Positions 39,792 to 47,497 are shown, numbered from the stretch's first letter. The stretch: 64,000 nucleotides of DNA from Hymenobacter ruricola (GCF_015694525.1 NZ_JADQDM010000021.1:23973-87972), one strand, 5' to 3'. The notes: generated from the letters alone by a model not told the origin. Program-made: numbers and translations.

Positions 39792-40559
39792 ATGGCCCAG
39801 ACTACCTATAAGGACCTGCTCGACGCAGGTGCCCACTTTGGTCACCTCACCCGCAAGTGGGACCCCAAAATGGCGCCGTACATCTTCATGGAGAAGAACG
39901 GCATCCACATCATTGACCTCAACAAGACGCTGGTTTCGCTTGACTACGCAGCCCAGGCTATTCGCAACATCGCGAAGAGCGGCCGCAAAATCATGTTCGT
40001 AGCCACGAAAAAGCAGGCGCAGGAAATCGTTACGACGGAAGCCGAGCGTTTGAAGATGCCTTTCGTGACCGACCGGTGGTTGGGCGGCATGCTCACCAAC
40101 TTCGCCACGGTGCGCAAGAGCCTGAAGAAGATGGCCACCATCGACAAGATGGTGAAAGAGAATACCGCCTACGCTGCACTGGCTAAGCGCGAAAAGCTGA
40201 TGATGTCGCGTGAGCGCGCCAAGCTCGACCGCGTGCTCGGTGGCATCGCCGACCTCGGCCGCCTGCCCGCTGCGCTGTTTGTGGTGGACGTGAAGCGCGA
40301 GCACATCGCCGTGAAAGAGGCTGCTAAACTGGGCATCCCGGTTTTCGCCATCTGCGATACGAACTCGAACCCCGAGTTGGTGCAGTTCCCGATTCCGGCC
40401 AACGACGACGCCTCGAAGTCGATTCAGCTCATCGTGAGCGTGATTGGCAAGGCCATCGAAGACGGCCTGTCGGAGCGCAAAGTTGACAAAGAAGACGCCG
40501 ACCGCAAGGAAGCCGACGAGGCGGCCATTGCCGAAAAAACGGCTGCTGACGAAGAATAG
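39792..40559 (+). CDS. rpsB: 30S ribosomal protein uS2
   Basis: A 255-residue uS2: LLDAGAHFGHLTRKWDPKMAPYIF, GIHIIDLNKTL, TDRWLGGMLTNFATVRKSL, and DVKREHIAVKEAAKLGIPVFAICDTNSNP. The C-terminal tail is acidic (KEDADRKEADEAAIAEKTAADEE), common in this phylum. The gene ends at a terminator and a REPIN-like element separates it from tsf, whereas rpsB and tsf are directly co-transcribed in most bacteria. Confidence 0.98.
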   Translation: MAQTTYKDLLDAGAHFGHLTRKWDPKMAPYIFMEKNGIHIIDLNKTLVSLDYAAQAIRNIAKSGRKIMFVATKKQAQEIVTTEAERLKMPFVTDRWLGGMLTNFATVRKSLKKMATIDKMVKENTAYAALAKREKLMMSRERAKLDRVLGGIADLGRLPAALFVVDVKREHIAVKEAAKLGIPVFAICDTNSNPELVQFPIPANDDASKSIQLIVSVIGKAIEDGLSERKVDKEDADRKEADEAAIAEKTAADEE

Positions 40560-40577
40560 TCCCTTCTGAGCTCTTTG

Positions 40578-40624
40578 AAAAAAGGGAACCTTCGAGTAGT
40601 CTAGGCTCCGGAGGTTCCCTTTTT
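40578..40624 (+). terminator. Terminator between rpsB and tsf
   Basis: AAAAGGGAACCT (40580-40591) and AGGTTCCCTTTTT (40612-40624) form a stem with a T-rich tail, 20 bases past the rpsB stop. Confidence 0.8.
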
Positions 40625-40630
40625 CTTTTC

Positions 40631-40707
40631 GTAGCGCGGACTTTTAGTCCGCGACCCTTTTCAAAAACAACCATTCACTTAATTCGCGGACTAAAAGTCC
40701 GCGCTAC
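40631..40707. repeat. REPIN-like element with GTAG heads, abutting tsf
   Basis: Two inverted REP-like units: GTAGCGCGGACTTTTAGTCC + GCG (40631-40653) and its complement (40685-40707). Each has a GTAG head and an own palindrome CGCGGACT-TTT-AGTCCGCG; about 31 bases separate them. The second unit ends 5 nt before the tsf ATG. Confidence 0.88.
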
Positions 40708-40712
40708 TTCCA

Positions 40713-41549
40713 ATGGCCGCTATTACCGCCGCAGACGTAAACAAGCTCCGCACCATGACCGGTGCCGGCATGATGGATTGCAAAAAAGCCCTGACCGAAG
40801 CCGATGGCGACTTCGAAGCTGCGCGCGACATTCTGCGCAAGGCTGGTCAGAAAATCGCTGACAAGCGCGCCGAGAACGAAACCTCGGAAGGCTTTGTGGC
40901 CGTGAGCGTGAGCGAAGACGGCACCAACGGCAAACTGGTGGCCCTGGCCTGCGAAACCGAATCGGTAGCCAAAGTGGCTAACTTCCGCGAGCTGGTGCAG
41001 CGCATCCTGGATGCCGCTGTGCGCACCAACGCCGCGACCAAAGAGGAGCTGCTGGCCGTGAAAGAGGACGATGGCCTGACCATTCAGGAGCACATCACCG
41101 ACCTGACCGGCAAAATCGGCGAGAAGCTGGACCTGACTTACGTGACCCTGACCGCTGAGAAAGTGGCTTCGTACATCCACTCAGACAGCAAGAAAGGCGT
41201 GCTCGTGGGCCTGAAGAACGTGGGCTCGGCCGATGTGGCTGCCGTGGGCCGCGACGTGGCCATGCAAATTGTGGCCATGAAGCCCGTTGCCGTTGACAAA
41301 GACGGTGTGGACTCGGCTACGGTGGAGCGCGAAATCGAAATCGGCAAAGAGCAGGCGCGTGCCGAAGGCAAGCCCGAAGCCATGCTGGAGAAAATCGCCC
41401 AAGGCAAGCTGAACAAGTTCTACAAAGAGCAGACCCTGCTGAACCAGGAGTTCGTGAAAGACGGCTCGATGACCATCGCCCAGCTGCTCGACAGCAAGTC
41501 GAAAGGCATGACGGTGTCGGACTTCAAGCGCGTGGCTATTGGTGCTTAA
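40713..41549 (+). CDS. tsf: Translation elongation factor Ts
   Basis: A 278-residue EF-Ts, which exchanges GDP for GTP on EF-Tu. The N-terminal signature is VNKLRTMTGAGMMDCKKALTEADGDFEAA; the core has EGFVAVSVSEDG and LVALACETESVAKVANF. Its expected place after rpsB is kept, but terminator and REPIN lie in between. It has no clear TAnnTTTG box outside the element, so expression must come by read-through or from within the element region. A strong terminator follows. Confidence 0.97.
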   Translation: MAAITAADVNKLRTMTGAGMMDCKKALTEADGDFEAARDILRKAGQKIADKRAENETSEGFVAVSVSEDGTNGKLVALACETESVAKVANFRELVQRILDAAVRTNAATKEELLAVKEDDGLTIQEHITDLTGKIGEKLDLTYVTLTAEKVASYIHSDSKKGVLVGLKNVGSADVAAVGRDVAMQIVAMKPVAVDKDGVDSATVEREIEIGKEQARAEGKPEAMLEKIAQGKLNKFYKEQTLLNQEFVKDGSMTIAQLLDSKSKGMTVSDFKRVAIGA

Positions 41550-41569
41550 TTGCCGTTTTTAGCTGAAAG

Positions 41570-41604
41570 AAAAGCCCCGCTGGCATTGTGCCGGCGGGGC
41601 TTTT
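41570..41604 (+). terminator. tsf terminator
   Basis: Perfect 11-nt arms AAAAGCCCCGC and GCGGGGCTTTT (41570-41580, 41594-41604) with a 13-nt loop. Confidence 0.9.
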
Positions 41605-41614
41605 CTTTGTGGCT

Positions 41615-41923
41615 ATGGAATCTCATAGAAAGCGGGCGTACCGCTATTTGCTTTATCAATTTCTACTTGATATTCGCACAACCCCTACGCCCGACAGCTC
41701 TGCTCATTTGACCGACCAACAGTGCCGGAATCAAGTCAATTACTCTGGCGCAGTAGCCTACTTGCTTCACAATTTTGCTTTGTCCGCAGCCAACGACTTT
41801 GCTGACTTTGATGAAACTGCATTTTGGCGGAATATTGAACATTTCAGTCAGGCCATGCCACAGTTGAGTGTGATGCATTTCAAAAAGGCTTTTGACTTCG
41901 CTTTATCGGAAACGCCTCACTGA
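41615..41923 (+). CDS. Hypothetical small protein, 102 aa
   Basis: No family recognised. The start at 41615 (MESHRKRAYRYLLYQFLL) excludes an in-frame extension that overlaps the tsf terminator. The gene has clearly lower GC and different codon use from its neighbours, which suggests a more recent acquisition or relaxed selection. The product is predicted helical, with Phe-rich C-terminal part (HFKKAFDFALSETPH). Its 3' end overlaps the convergent DUF3089 gene by 7 bases. Confidence 0.6.
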   Translation: MESHRKRAYRYLLYQFLLDIRTTPTPDSSAHLTDQQCRNQVNYSGAVAYLLHNFALSAANDFADFDETAFWRNIEHFSQAMPQLSVMHFKKAFDFALSETPH

Positions 41924-42972
41924 CCTTTTCTATCAAGCCACGCCCGCACCCGCGCCTTCGAGTTCTCGCGGATATTCATGTAAAACAGCGCGTAATCGGC
42001 GATGTGGCGAGAGTAGCGCAGCTTCTTCTTGCCGGAGGGCGGGAAGTGCGGGTAGCCTTTGAAGCGGGGCGCCATGACCCAGAGCTGGCCGTGGTGAACT
42101 TGGGCGCCGGTGAGCTGGGGGTGCAGGTGCCTGAAGCCGAGGCTGACGGCGCCGCGATTCAGCGAGGCCGGGGCCAGCGTGGAATCGAGCGTCCAGGTGA
42201 GGGGATTGACGGCGATGCTGGGCTGAAACATGGCCGATTCGTGGCCGGCGTCGGTGGTGTTGTAGGCGACGAAGCAGTCGGTGGCCAGCGAGTCGGCGCA
42301 GGGCTTGATGGTGAGGAATTCGTTGGGCTTGACCTGAAAGCCGATGAGGTAGGCGGCTACGAGCTGGCGACGCAGCGGGGTGGGTTTGTCGAAGAATTCG
42401 TGGAGCAGACGCGTGGCGTGGTCGGTGCCCTGGCTGTGGCTGGCGATGATGAAAGGGCGGCCCTGGTTGTAGTGCGCGAGGTAGTACCGGAAGGCGGCGC
42501 GCACGTCGGAATACGCCAGTTCCAGGGCCTTTTGGCCGTTGGGCTCTTTGTCGAGGAAGGAATAGATGGTGGCCTGCCGGTAGCGCGGCGCGTAGATGCG
42601 GCCCGTGGCGTTGAATACGCTGGCCTGCTGCTTGATGGTGGTGCGGTCGGTGTACTTGTTCAGCCCTTTTTTGCGCGGGTCGGCATTCCAGGCGTGGGCC
42701 GAGTAGTAAGTGGTGGGGTGCACGAAGAATACGTCGACGGGCGCGGTGGCTTGCTCATCGCGCAAGGCAGAATAGCGGGGTACGGCATCGGCCGAGTCGC
42801 GCCGGGTGGGCAGGGCGGCCCAGTTGCTGGCCTGCGCGTAATCGGGCGCGGGCGGGGGCGTGTATTTCTCAAAATCCCGGTTGGGCTTGAGCAGCAGCCG
42901 GATGCAGCCATTCAGCGGCAGGAGCAGCGTCACAATCAATGCGGTGCGCAGGTAGGATGGTAGCGAGAACAT
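41917..42972 (-). CDS. DUF3089 lipoprotein, alpha/beta-hydrolase-like
   Basis: A 351-residue protein with a lipoprotein signal (IVTLLLPLNGC, Cys about 23). It matches DUF3089: APVDVFFVHPTTYYSAHAWNAD, IYAPRYRQATIYSFLD, YSDVRAAFRYYLAHYNQGRPFIIASHSQGTDHATRLL. The nucleophile elbow is SHSQGT (Ser about 178), so the fold is probably alpha/beta hydrolase. Substrate unknown; attached to the cell envelope. The 3' end overlaps the previous convergent gene by 7 bases. Confidence 0.85.
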   Translation of the reverse strand: MFSLPSYLRTALIVTLLLPLNGCIRLLLKPNRDFEKYTPPPAPDYAQASNWAALPTRRDSADAVPRYSALRDEQATAPVDVFFVHPTTYYSAHAWNADPRKKGLNKYTDRTTIKQQASVFNATGRIYAPRYRQATIYSFLDKEPNGQKALELAYSDVRAAFRYYLAHYNQGRPFIIASHSQGTDHATRLLHEFFDKPTPLRRQLVAAYLIGFQVKPNEFLTIKPCADSLATDCFVAYNTTDAGHESAMFQPSIAVNPLTWTLDSTLAPASLNRGAVSLGFRHLHPQLTGAQVHHGQLWVMAPRFKGYPHFPPSGKKKLRYSRHIADYALFYMNIRENSKARVRAWLDRKGQ

Positions 42973-42983
42973 AAAATCAAGCC

Positions 42984-43072
42984 GTCATGCCGAGCGGAGC
43001 GAAGCATCTTTCCCGCAATGGTAATTTGATTGCATTGCGCGGTAAAGATGCTTCGCTGGCGCTCTGCATGAC
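42984..43072. repeat. GTCAT-family palindrome, degenerate type B
   Basis: Left arm 42984-43020 (GTCATGCCGAGCGGAGCGAA) and right arm 43033-43072 with several mismatches (TCTTTCCC against GGTAAAGA; an extra inserted GGC). It is the most decayed copy in the window. Confidence 0.8.
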
Positions 43073-43087
43073 GTTCTATTTACTTGA

Positions 43088-44095
43088 TTAAACCGTCGCA
43101 GGCCAATGCTTCAACTCCCGCGGCTCGCCGGCTTCGTCGTAGAGCAGCGTCATGGGCTCGGCGGGTTTGGCCACCACGTCGGCGAGGGTGATGTTCCAGC
43201 GCTGCCACATTTCGGCCAGGGCCTGGGTGTAGGCCGAGTTTTCCCAGGGGTTGAAGATGGCACCGGTGACGTCGTCAATCAGCGCATCGAATACCAGTTG
43301 GGTGTCGCTGGGGCGCGGGTGGCGCGGGTAGAGGTCGGGCACGACGTGCAGCAGGTGGGCGGCGTAGTACACGCGGGCTTTGAACTCGGCAATCTGGACG
43401 GGGTGCAGCGGGCGCTGGGCATCGGCGTAGACCTTGCGCATGGCCTGACCCACCAAACCGATGTCGACCAGACAGGCCACCAGCACGGCTTTGTCGAGCT
43501 TGATGCTGAAGACGAGCGTGTTCAGGTCGTCGTCGTACTCAAAGGGCGTGACGTCCTCGGTAGGGTCGGCTTCGAGCACGAAGATGGAGCCGGGCACAAA
43601 ATCGGCGTACTCGGTGGGCACGCGCAGGCCTTGCAGGAGTTGGAAAAACGCCTGGAACCGACGCACCAGTGCGGCGTTTTCGGCCAGCGGGTACTTGGGT
43701 TTTATCAGCGGCTCAAACTCGTTCAGCAGCTCGGTGATGAAGATGCCGTAGAACATTTTGCCCATCCAGAGGAATAGCGCGTCGTCGCCGAGGGCGCGCA
43801 ACGCGGCGGGGCCTTCAAGGCTGGCGGCCTCTACCCGGCGCTCCAGCTCCGCGATGCGCTGGCGGGCGGCGGGGCTGGCGGGCAGGCGCAGGTCTTGGAT
43901 GAGGACGGTACGCTGGTCGAGCAACTGAATGGGCCGCTCGGCCAAGTGGTAGCGGGCCTGCAGCCAGTCGGCGAAAACGGGCACGGTGTCGTCGGGGCCG
44001 GTGGGCTGGCCGCTGAGGAAGCAGGTTTCGGGGCCGAAGCGCATGCCGTCGAACGGGTCGTAGGGCAGCAGGTCGGCGGGGGCGTAGGAAGGCAT
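43088..44095 (-). CDS. Hypothetical protein, 335 aa
   Basis: No family recognised. N-terminus MPSYAPADLLPYDPFDGMRFGPETCFLSGQP holds a single Cys in a C-F-L-S-G pattern typical of a label-like N-terminal segment seen in uncharacterised Bacteroidota proteins. The middle is helical with FLWMGKMFYGIFITELLNEFEPLI. No signal peptide. Seven bases before its ATG begins a REPIN-like element, as in tsf. It lies upstream of no clear operon partner. Confidence 0.65.
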   Translation of the reverse strand: MPSYAPADLLPYDPFDGMRFGPETCFLSGQPTGPDDTVPVFADWLQARYHLAERPIQLLDQRTVLIQDLRLPASPAARQRIAELERRVEAASLEGPAALRALGDDALFLWMGKMFYGIFITELLNEFEPLIKPKYPLAENAALVRRFQAFFQLLQGLRVPTEYADFVPGSIFVLEADPTEDVTPFEYDDDLNTLVFSIKLDKAVLVACLVDIGLVGQAMRKVYADAQRPLHPVQIAEFKARVYYAAHLLHVVPDLYPRHPRPSDTQLVFDALIDDVTGAIFNPWENSAYTQALAEMWQRWNITLADVVAKPAEPMTLLYDEAGEPRELKHWPATV

Positions 44096-44101
44096 AAAGC
44101 A

Positions 44102-44190
44102 GTAGCGCGAACGTTGTAGTTCACGTCCCAGCTCGGCGGCCCAACGTTGGGCCAGCGGCGCGGGGACGCGAACTACAAAGTTCGCGCTAC
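44102..44190. repeat. REPIN-like element with GTAG heads, second copy
   Basis: Left unit GTAGCGCGAACGTTGTAGTT + CACG (44102-44125), right unit complement of GTAGCGCGAACTTTGTAGTT + CGCG (44167-44190). The heads and the CGCGAAC palindromes match the tsf copy apart from a G/A change that is compensated within each stem. The loop contains a perfect 16-nt palindrome (GGCCCAACGTTGGGCC). Confidence 0.82.
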
Positions 44191-44217
44191 AATGGTTACG
44201 AAATGGCGGGCGCGGCG

Positions 44218-44619
44218 CTACCGCGACAGCGAGTTGCCGGCTTTGAGGAGCAGCTTGCTCAAGTTGTTGAGTGGGCCGCTGTATTCGCCGCCGGCGTCGT
44301 CGGCTACTTTGGCGGTTTCGGCGCCGAGGCTGGCCAGGATTTCGGCGATGTCGTGGGCCGGGCTTTTGGGGTCGGCCAGCAACTCATTTAGCTGGCCGAG
44401 CTCCTGCTTGATTTTGGCCAGACCCGGGCGGTCCGACGAGGCCAGCACGGCTTCCCAGCGCTCGATTTCGGCGCGGCCCTGCGGCCCGGAATTGGTGGGC
44501 GTGCTGGCGGTGAGGAAGGTGAGCGTGTCGTCAAGCAGGGCGGTATTTTGTTGGTCGCTCACGGCCAGGGGCACTTCGGGAGTGGCAGGCGTTTGCGGAA
44601 TGTTGGCGGTTGAATCCAT
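44218..44619 (-). CDS. Hypothetical protein, 133 aa
   Basis: No family recognised. A soluble, acidic, helical protein (MDSTANIPQTPATPEVPLAV; IEILASLG-type helices; ends LLLKAGNSLSR) with no signal peptide. It is transcribed away from the lipoprotein gene at 44787; the 167 bases between hold the lipoprotein promoter. Conserved-looking amphipathic helices suggest a real gene, but the function is unknown. Confidence 0.6.
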   Translation of the reverse strand: MDSTANIPQTPATPEVPLAVSDQQNTALLDDTLTFLTASTPTNSGPQGRAEIERWEAVLASSDRPGLAKIKQELGQLNELLADPKSPAHDIAEILASLGAETAKVADDAGGEYSGPLNNLSKLLLKAGNSLSR

Positions 44620-44729
44620 GAGAATGCGGAAAAAGAGAGATGCGTCAGGGGCTATACTAGCGCCGAGACTAAAAAGTTAGCCTATGCTCCCGGCCCCGCA
44701 CCCGCGCCGGAGGTGCCCGCGGGCCGGGT

Positions 44730-44738
44730 TACCTTTTG
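44730..44738 (+). promoter_or_regulatory. Promoter box shared with the second lipoprotein gene
   Basis: TACCTTTTG is embedded in CGGGTTACCTTTTGCC, a 16-nt stretch that is identical at 46972-46987. A small dyad CCCGGCC/GGCCGGG (44692-44728) lies just upstream. Confidence 0.5.
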
Positions 44739-44786
44739 CCGCTGACTCTGATTAAACGGCATCCATCCACTCAGAATCAGATTCCG

Positions 44787-45173
44787 ATGAAAACTGCCCT
44801 CAAAACCCTGTTTGTGGCCGCCACCGTGGCCTTCACCGCCGCTTCCTGCGAACAGAAAACCGCCGAAACCACCACCGCGGCCGACAGCACCACCACGACC
44901 ACCGTCAGCACCGACAGCACCCGTCCCACTACCGCGGCCGAAGCCGGTGCCAAGCTGGACGCCGCCAGCGCCAAGCTGGACGCCAAACTGAACGCCGTCG
45001 GCGACAAGCTGGACGCGGCCGGTCGGAAGCTCGACACCAAGCTGGACGCTGCCGGCAAAAAGCTCGATGCCGCCGGCGAAAAGCTGGACGCCAAAATGAG
45101 TGCCATGGGCGACGCCGCCGAGCGCACCGCCGAGCAGGCCAAGGCCAACGCCAAAGAAGCCAGCAAGAAGTAG
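44787..45173 (+). CDS. Small lipoprotein with KLDAAG repeats
   Basis: A 128-residue lipoprotein: signal MKTALKTLFVAATVAFTAASC with lipid Cys 21. A Thr-rich spacer (TTTAADSTTTTTVSTDSTR) is followed by about eight repeats of 7-11 residues based on KLDAAG/AKLDAKL, which should form a long amphipathic helix or coiled coil, as in murein-lipoprotein-like or apolipoprotein-type proteins. The tail is AERTAEQAKANAKEASKK. Start at 44787 for the signal. Shares its promoter motif with the lipoprotein at 47038; a role in the envelope or stress protection is inferred. Confidence 0.8.
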   Translation: MKTALKTLFVAATVAFTAASCEQKTAETTTAADSTTTTTVSTDSTRPTTAAEAGAKLDAASAKLDAKLNAVGDKLDAAGRKLDTKLDAAGKKLDAAGEKLDAKMSAMGDAAERTAEQAKANAKEASKK

Positions 45174-45194
45174 CCAGCTCACCATTAGCAAGAG

Positions 45195-45240
45195 GCACGA
45201 GAAAGCCCGGGCGCTCTATGGCGTCCGGGCTTTTTCGTGC
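45195..45240 (+). terminator. Terminator after the lipoprotein gene
   Basis: GCACGAGAAAGCCCGG and its complement (arms 45195-45210 and 45225-45240, one U bulge) flank a loop of about 14 nt. It lies between convergent genes and may work in both directions. Confidence 0.8.
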
Positions 45241-45246
45241 CGGCGG

Positions 45247-46800
45247 CTATGCCGCGGCCATTTCCAGCAGCACGTCGTAGTAAGGACGGCCCAGCGTCTG
45301 GGCCCGCAGCCAGGCGTAGAAACTCAGTACTTGCAGGTCCTCGCGGTCGAAGGACAGGAAGTTGGGAATGTGCGCCACCCGGTTGAAAAAATCGGTTTGG
45401 CGCGCGGCGGTGGGGTTTTCAATCACCTCGCGCACAAAGCCCAGGTAGAGCAGCACGGGGTTGTAGGGGCCGCCCACGGGCGCGGCGGGCGCGTCGCCCT
45501 CGGCCGGCACGGCCGGAAACTGCTCGCGTAGCGTTTTCTCGATGGCGCGCAGGCGGGTCAGGGCCAGTTCGGGGTTGCCCAGCTCGAACTGAATCAGCAG
45601 CTCGCCGATGTTGCGGTTCACCATCCATTCCAGGCCCAGGTGCTGCTCCAGCCAGTGGTCGGTGCGGCCCAGGCTGAGCATGCTCTGGTTGGCTTTGGCA
45701 AATTTGCCTTCGGCGAAGTAGTGAAACGAGAGCTGAAAGCGCGCCGTGAGGTCGTCGCCCGGCGCCAGGGGGCGGGGGCCGCGCAGCATGGCTTCGAGCA
45801 GGGCAATGCTCTCGGCGTTGCGCCGCAAAAAAGCGTAATTGGCCGCCAGCAAAAAGGTGAAGCGCGGCACAAACTCGCCAAACTGCCGGGCCGGGCCACC
45901 CGCCAGCAAGGCCTGCCCCTTCTCCAGGTACGCCACCGACTCGGCGAAGCGGCGCGAGCGGTACAGGGCGTGGGCCAGCATGTAGAGCAGCCGCAGCTGG
46001 TGCCCGCGCTGGGCCGGCGCAAAGCCGTGGCGGCGCTCCATGAGCGTGTAGCAGCGCTCGATGAAGGGCGCAAACGACGCAAAATCGCGCCGCACCAGCA
46101 TGGCGTTGCGCGCGATGGACATGAGCCGGCTCAGCAGCGACGGCGAGCGGGCGAAGGCTTCCTGCAGGTCGTACTCGGCCAGAATGTTCTGCAAAATGCC
46201 GTCGACCGGCACCGTGGCCCGGCCGCGCACGCGGGACTCGCGCAAGCGCTGGCGCAGCAGGCTGTCGGCAATGTTGGCGCGCTCGGCCTCGTCGGCAGCT
46301 TTTTTGTTGAGGCGGTAGCGGGGCAGAATCTCGTCGAGCGGCGGGGCGTAGGGCGAGTCGGCGTATTGAATCTGGAGGTTGTACACGGCGTTCAGCGGCT
46401 CGTACTGCTCGCTTTCGTGGGCCAGGTTTTCGGCTTTGCGCAGCGTGCTCCAGGCCAGGCGCGGAATGCCGGCCTCGAATAAATACTGGGCCAGGGTGAG
46501 CTGCCCGCGCACCGAGGCCGCGGCCGTGGTGTCGAGCTGGCGCTGGCGCAGCAGCAGGAAGTCGGTGAGGTGGCGCAGCAGGCGCTTGCGCAGGGCGTAG
46601 TAGGCGGCGGGGTTGGGGCCGTCGGGGTAGAGCTTGGCGATGAGCTTCTCGGGCTTGAGCTCCTTGGCCTGCACCAGCAGCTCGTAGAGGCGCGAGTCTT
46701 GCCGGCCGGCGGTCTTGCGGCGCTGCCGCTGAATGAACACGCCAAAATCGCGGCGCTCGTCGGAGCTCAGGGTCAGCAGCGTGGTGCGCAGGTCGTCCAT
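45247..46800 (-). CDS. Hypothetical helical-repeat protein, 517 aa
   Basis: No catalytic domain recognised. The protein is helical throughout with TPR-like spacing (for example AHALYRSRRFAESVAYLEKGQALLAGG and FHYFAEGKFAKANQSMLSLG), Arg-rich N-terminus (VFIQRQRRKTAGRQ), no signal peptide. Such long helical-repeat proteins are common lineage-specific genes in this phylum and usually mediate protein contacts. The ATG at 46800 follows a -7 box so closely that the mRNA should be leaderless. Confidence 0.75.
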   Translation of the reverse strand: MDDLRTTLLTLSSDERRDFGVFIQRQRRKTAGRQDSRLYELLVQAKELKPEKLIAKLYPDGPNPAAYYALRKRLLRHLTDFLLLRQRQLDTTAAASVRGQLTLAQYLFEAGIPRLAWSTLRKAENLAHESEQYEPLNAVYNLQIQYADSPYAPPLDEILPRYRLNKKAADEAERANIADSLLRQRLRESRVRGRATVPVDGILQNILAEYDLQEAFARSPSLLSRLMSIARNAMLVRRDFASFAPFIERCYTLMERRHGFAPAQRGHQLRLLYMLAHALYRSRRFAESVAYLEKGQALLAGGPARQFGEFVPRFTFLLAANYAFLRRNAESIALLEAMLRGPRPLAPGDDLTARFQLSFHYFAEGKFAKANQSMLSLGRTDHWLEQHLGLEWMVNRNIGELLIQFELGNPELALTRLRAIEKTLREQFPAVPAEGDAPAAPVGGPYNPVLLYLGFVREVIENPTAARQTDFFNRVAHIPNFLSFDREDLQVLSFYAWLRAQTLGRPYYDVLLEMAAA

Positions 46801-46804
46801 GGGG

Positions 46805-46812
46805 CCAAATTA
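46805..46812 (-). promoter_or_regulatory. -7 promoter box of the helical-repeat gene
   Basis: Minus-strand TAATTTGG followed by CCCC and ATG, identical to the arrangement in front of the HIRAN gene (878-885). Confidence 0.5.
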
Positions 46813-46940
46813 CGGCGCTGGGCGCGGCGGCGCGGCAAAATTTTCCGCGGCTGAATTTTCCAGTTGCCGCCGCCTTCAGGCCCGGAGGCTAGTGCGCTGG
46901 CAACGTTGGAAATTGGGGCGCCGTACGGTTAAGCTGCCGC

Positions 46941-46984
46941 GCCCAACTGCCGCGCCGCGTGGCAGTTGGGCGGGTTACCTTTTG
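46941..46984 (+). promoter_or_regulatory. Dyad plus promoter box of the second lipoprotein gene
   Basis: A perfect 11-bp dyad (GCCCAACTGCC 46941-46951, complement 46961-46971) ends 4 nt before the box TACCTTTTG (46976-46984). The dyad overlaps where a -33 element would be, so it may be an operator. Confidence 0.4.
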
Positions 46985-47037
46985 CCCGGGCCGCTCATTA
47001 AGGTCGATTTTCAACCATTCGTTTCCTTCCAAATCCC

Positions 47038-47292
47038 ATGAAAACCTCTTTCAAATCCCTGCTCCTGGTGGCTGCTTTCGGCGCTTTCGCCGCCACGTCG
47101 TGCTCCGAGAAAAAAGCCGATGACGCCGCCACCGCCACCGAAAACGCCGCCTCCGAGGCCGGCGACAAAATGGACAACGCCGTGGACAGCGCCAAAGCCG
47201 ACCTGGCCCGCGAACCCGGCGACACCGCCATGGTGCGCAACACGCCCGCCGACAAAGTAGTGGAAGAAGTGCCCGCCACGCCGCAGAAGTAA
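47038..47292 (+). CDS. Small lipoprotein, 84 aa
   Basis: Signal MKTSFKSLLLVAAFGAFAATSC, lipid Cys 22, then a short Ala/Asp/Glu-rich chain (EKKADDAATATENAASEAGD) and PADKVVEEVPATPQK. It resembles the lipoprotein at 44787 in the leader and the first part of the mature region but lacks the KLDAAG repeats. It shares the promoter motif CGGGTTACCTTTTGCC with that gene, so both are probably co-regulated. Terminator follows. Confidence 0.8.
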   Translation: MKTSFKSLLLVAAFGAFAATSCSEKKADDAATATENAASEAGDKMDNAVDSAKADLAREPGDTAMVRNTPADKVVEEVPATPQK

Positions 47293-47313
47293 GTGGCCCA
47301 CGCCGCCTGCCCG

Positions 47314-47341
47314 AAGCCCCGCCACCCCAGTGGCGGGGCTT
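47314..47341 (+). terminator. Terminator after the small lipoprotein gene
   Basis: Perfect 12-nt arms AAGCCCCGCCAC and complement (47314-47325, 47330-47341), 4-nt loop, T tail. Confidence 0.88.
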
Positions 47342-47497
47342 TTTCGTGGGCAAGGCCCTGCTTAGCCCAAGCGCGGCCGTACAACATTCGGGCATTTGGG
47401 GCGGCGCCTTCAACGCCGCCCGGCGGCCCCGCGTACAAGCCCAACTGTTTACCTCCTTCCCATCCACATTTCCTTACCCTTCTCATCTTTTTCACTC

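Noticed and set aside
43106..43777. A 223-codon plus-strand frame opposite the 335-aa hypothetical gene
   Set aside because: It is antisense, His/Gly/Val-rich and without domain signs, while the minus-strand frame has normal composition.
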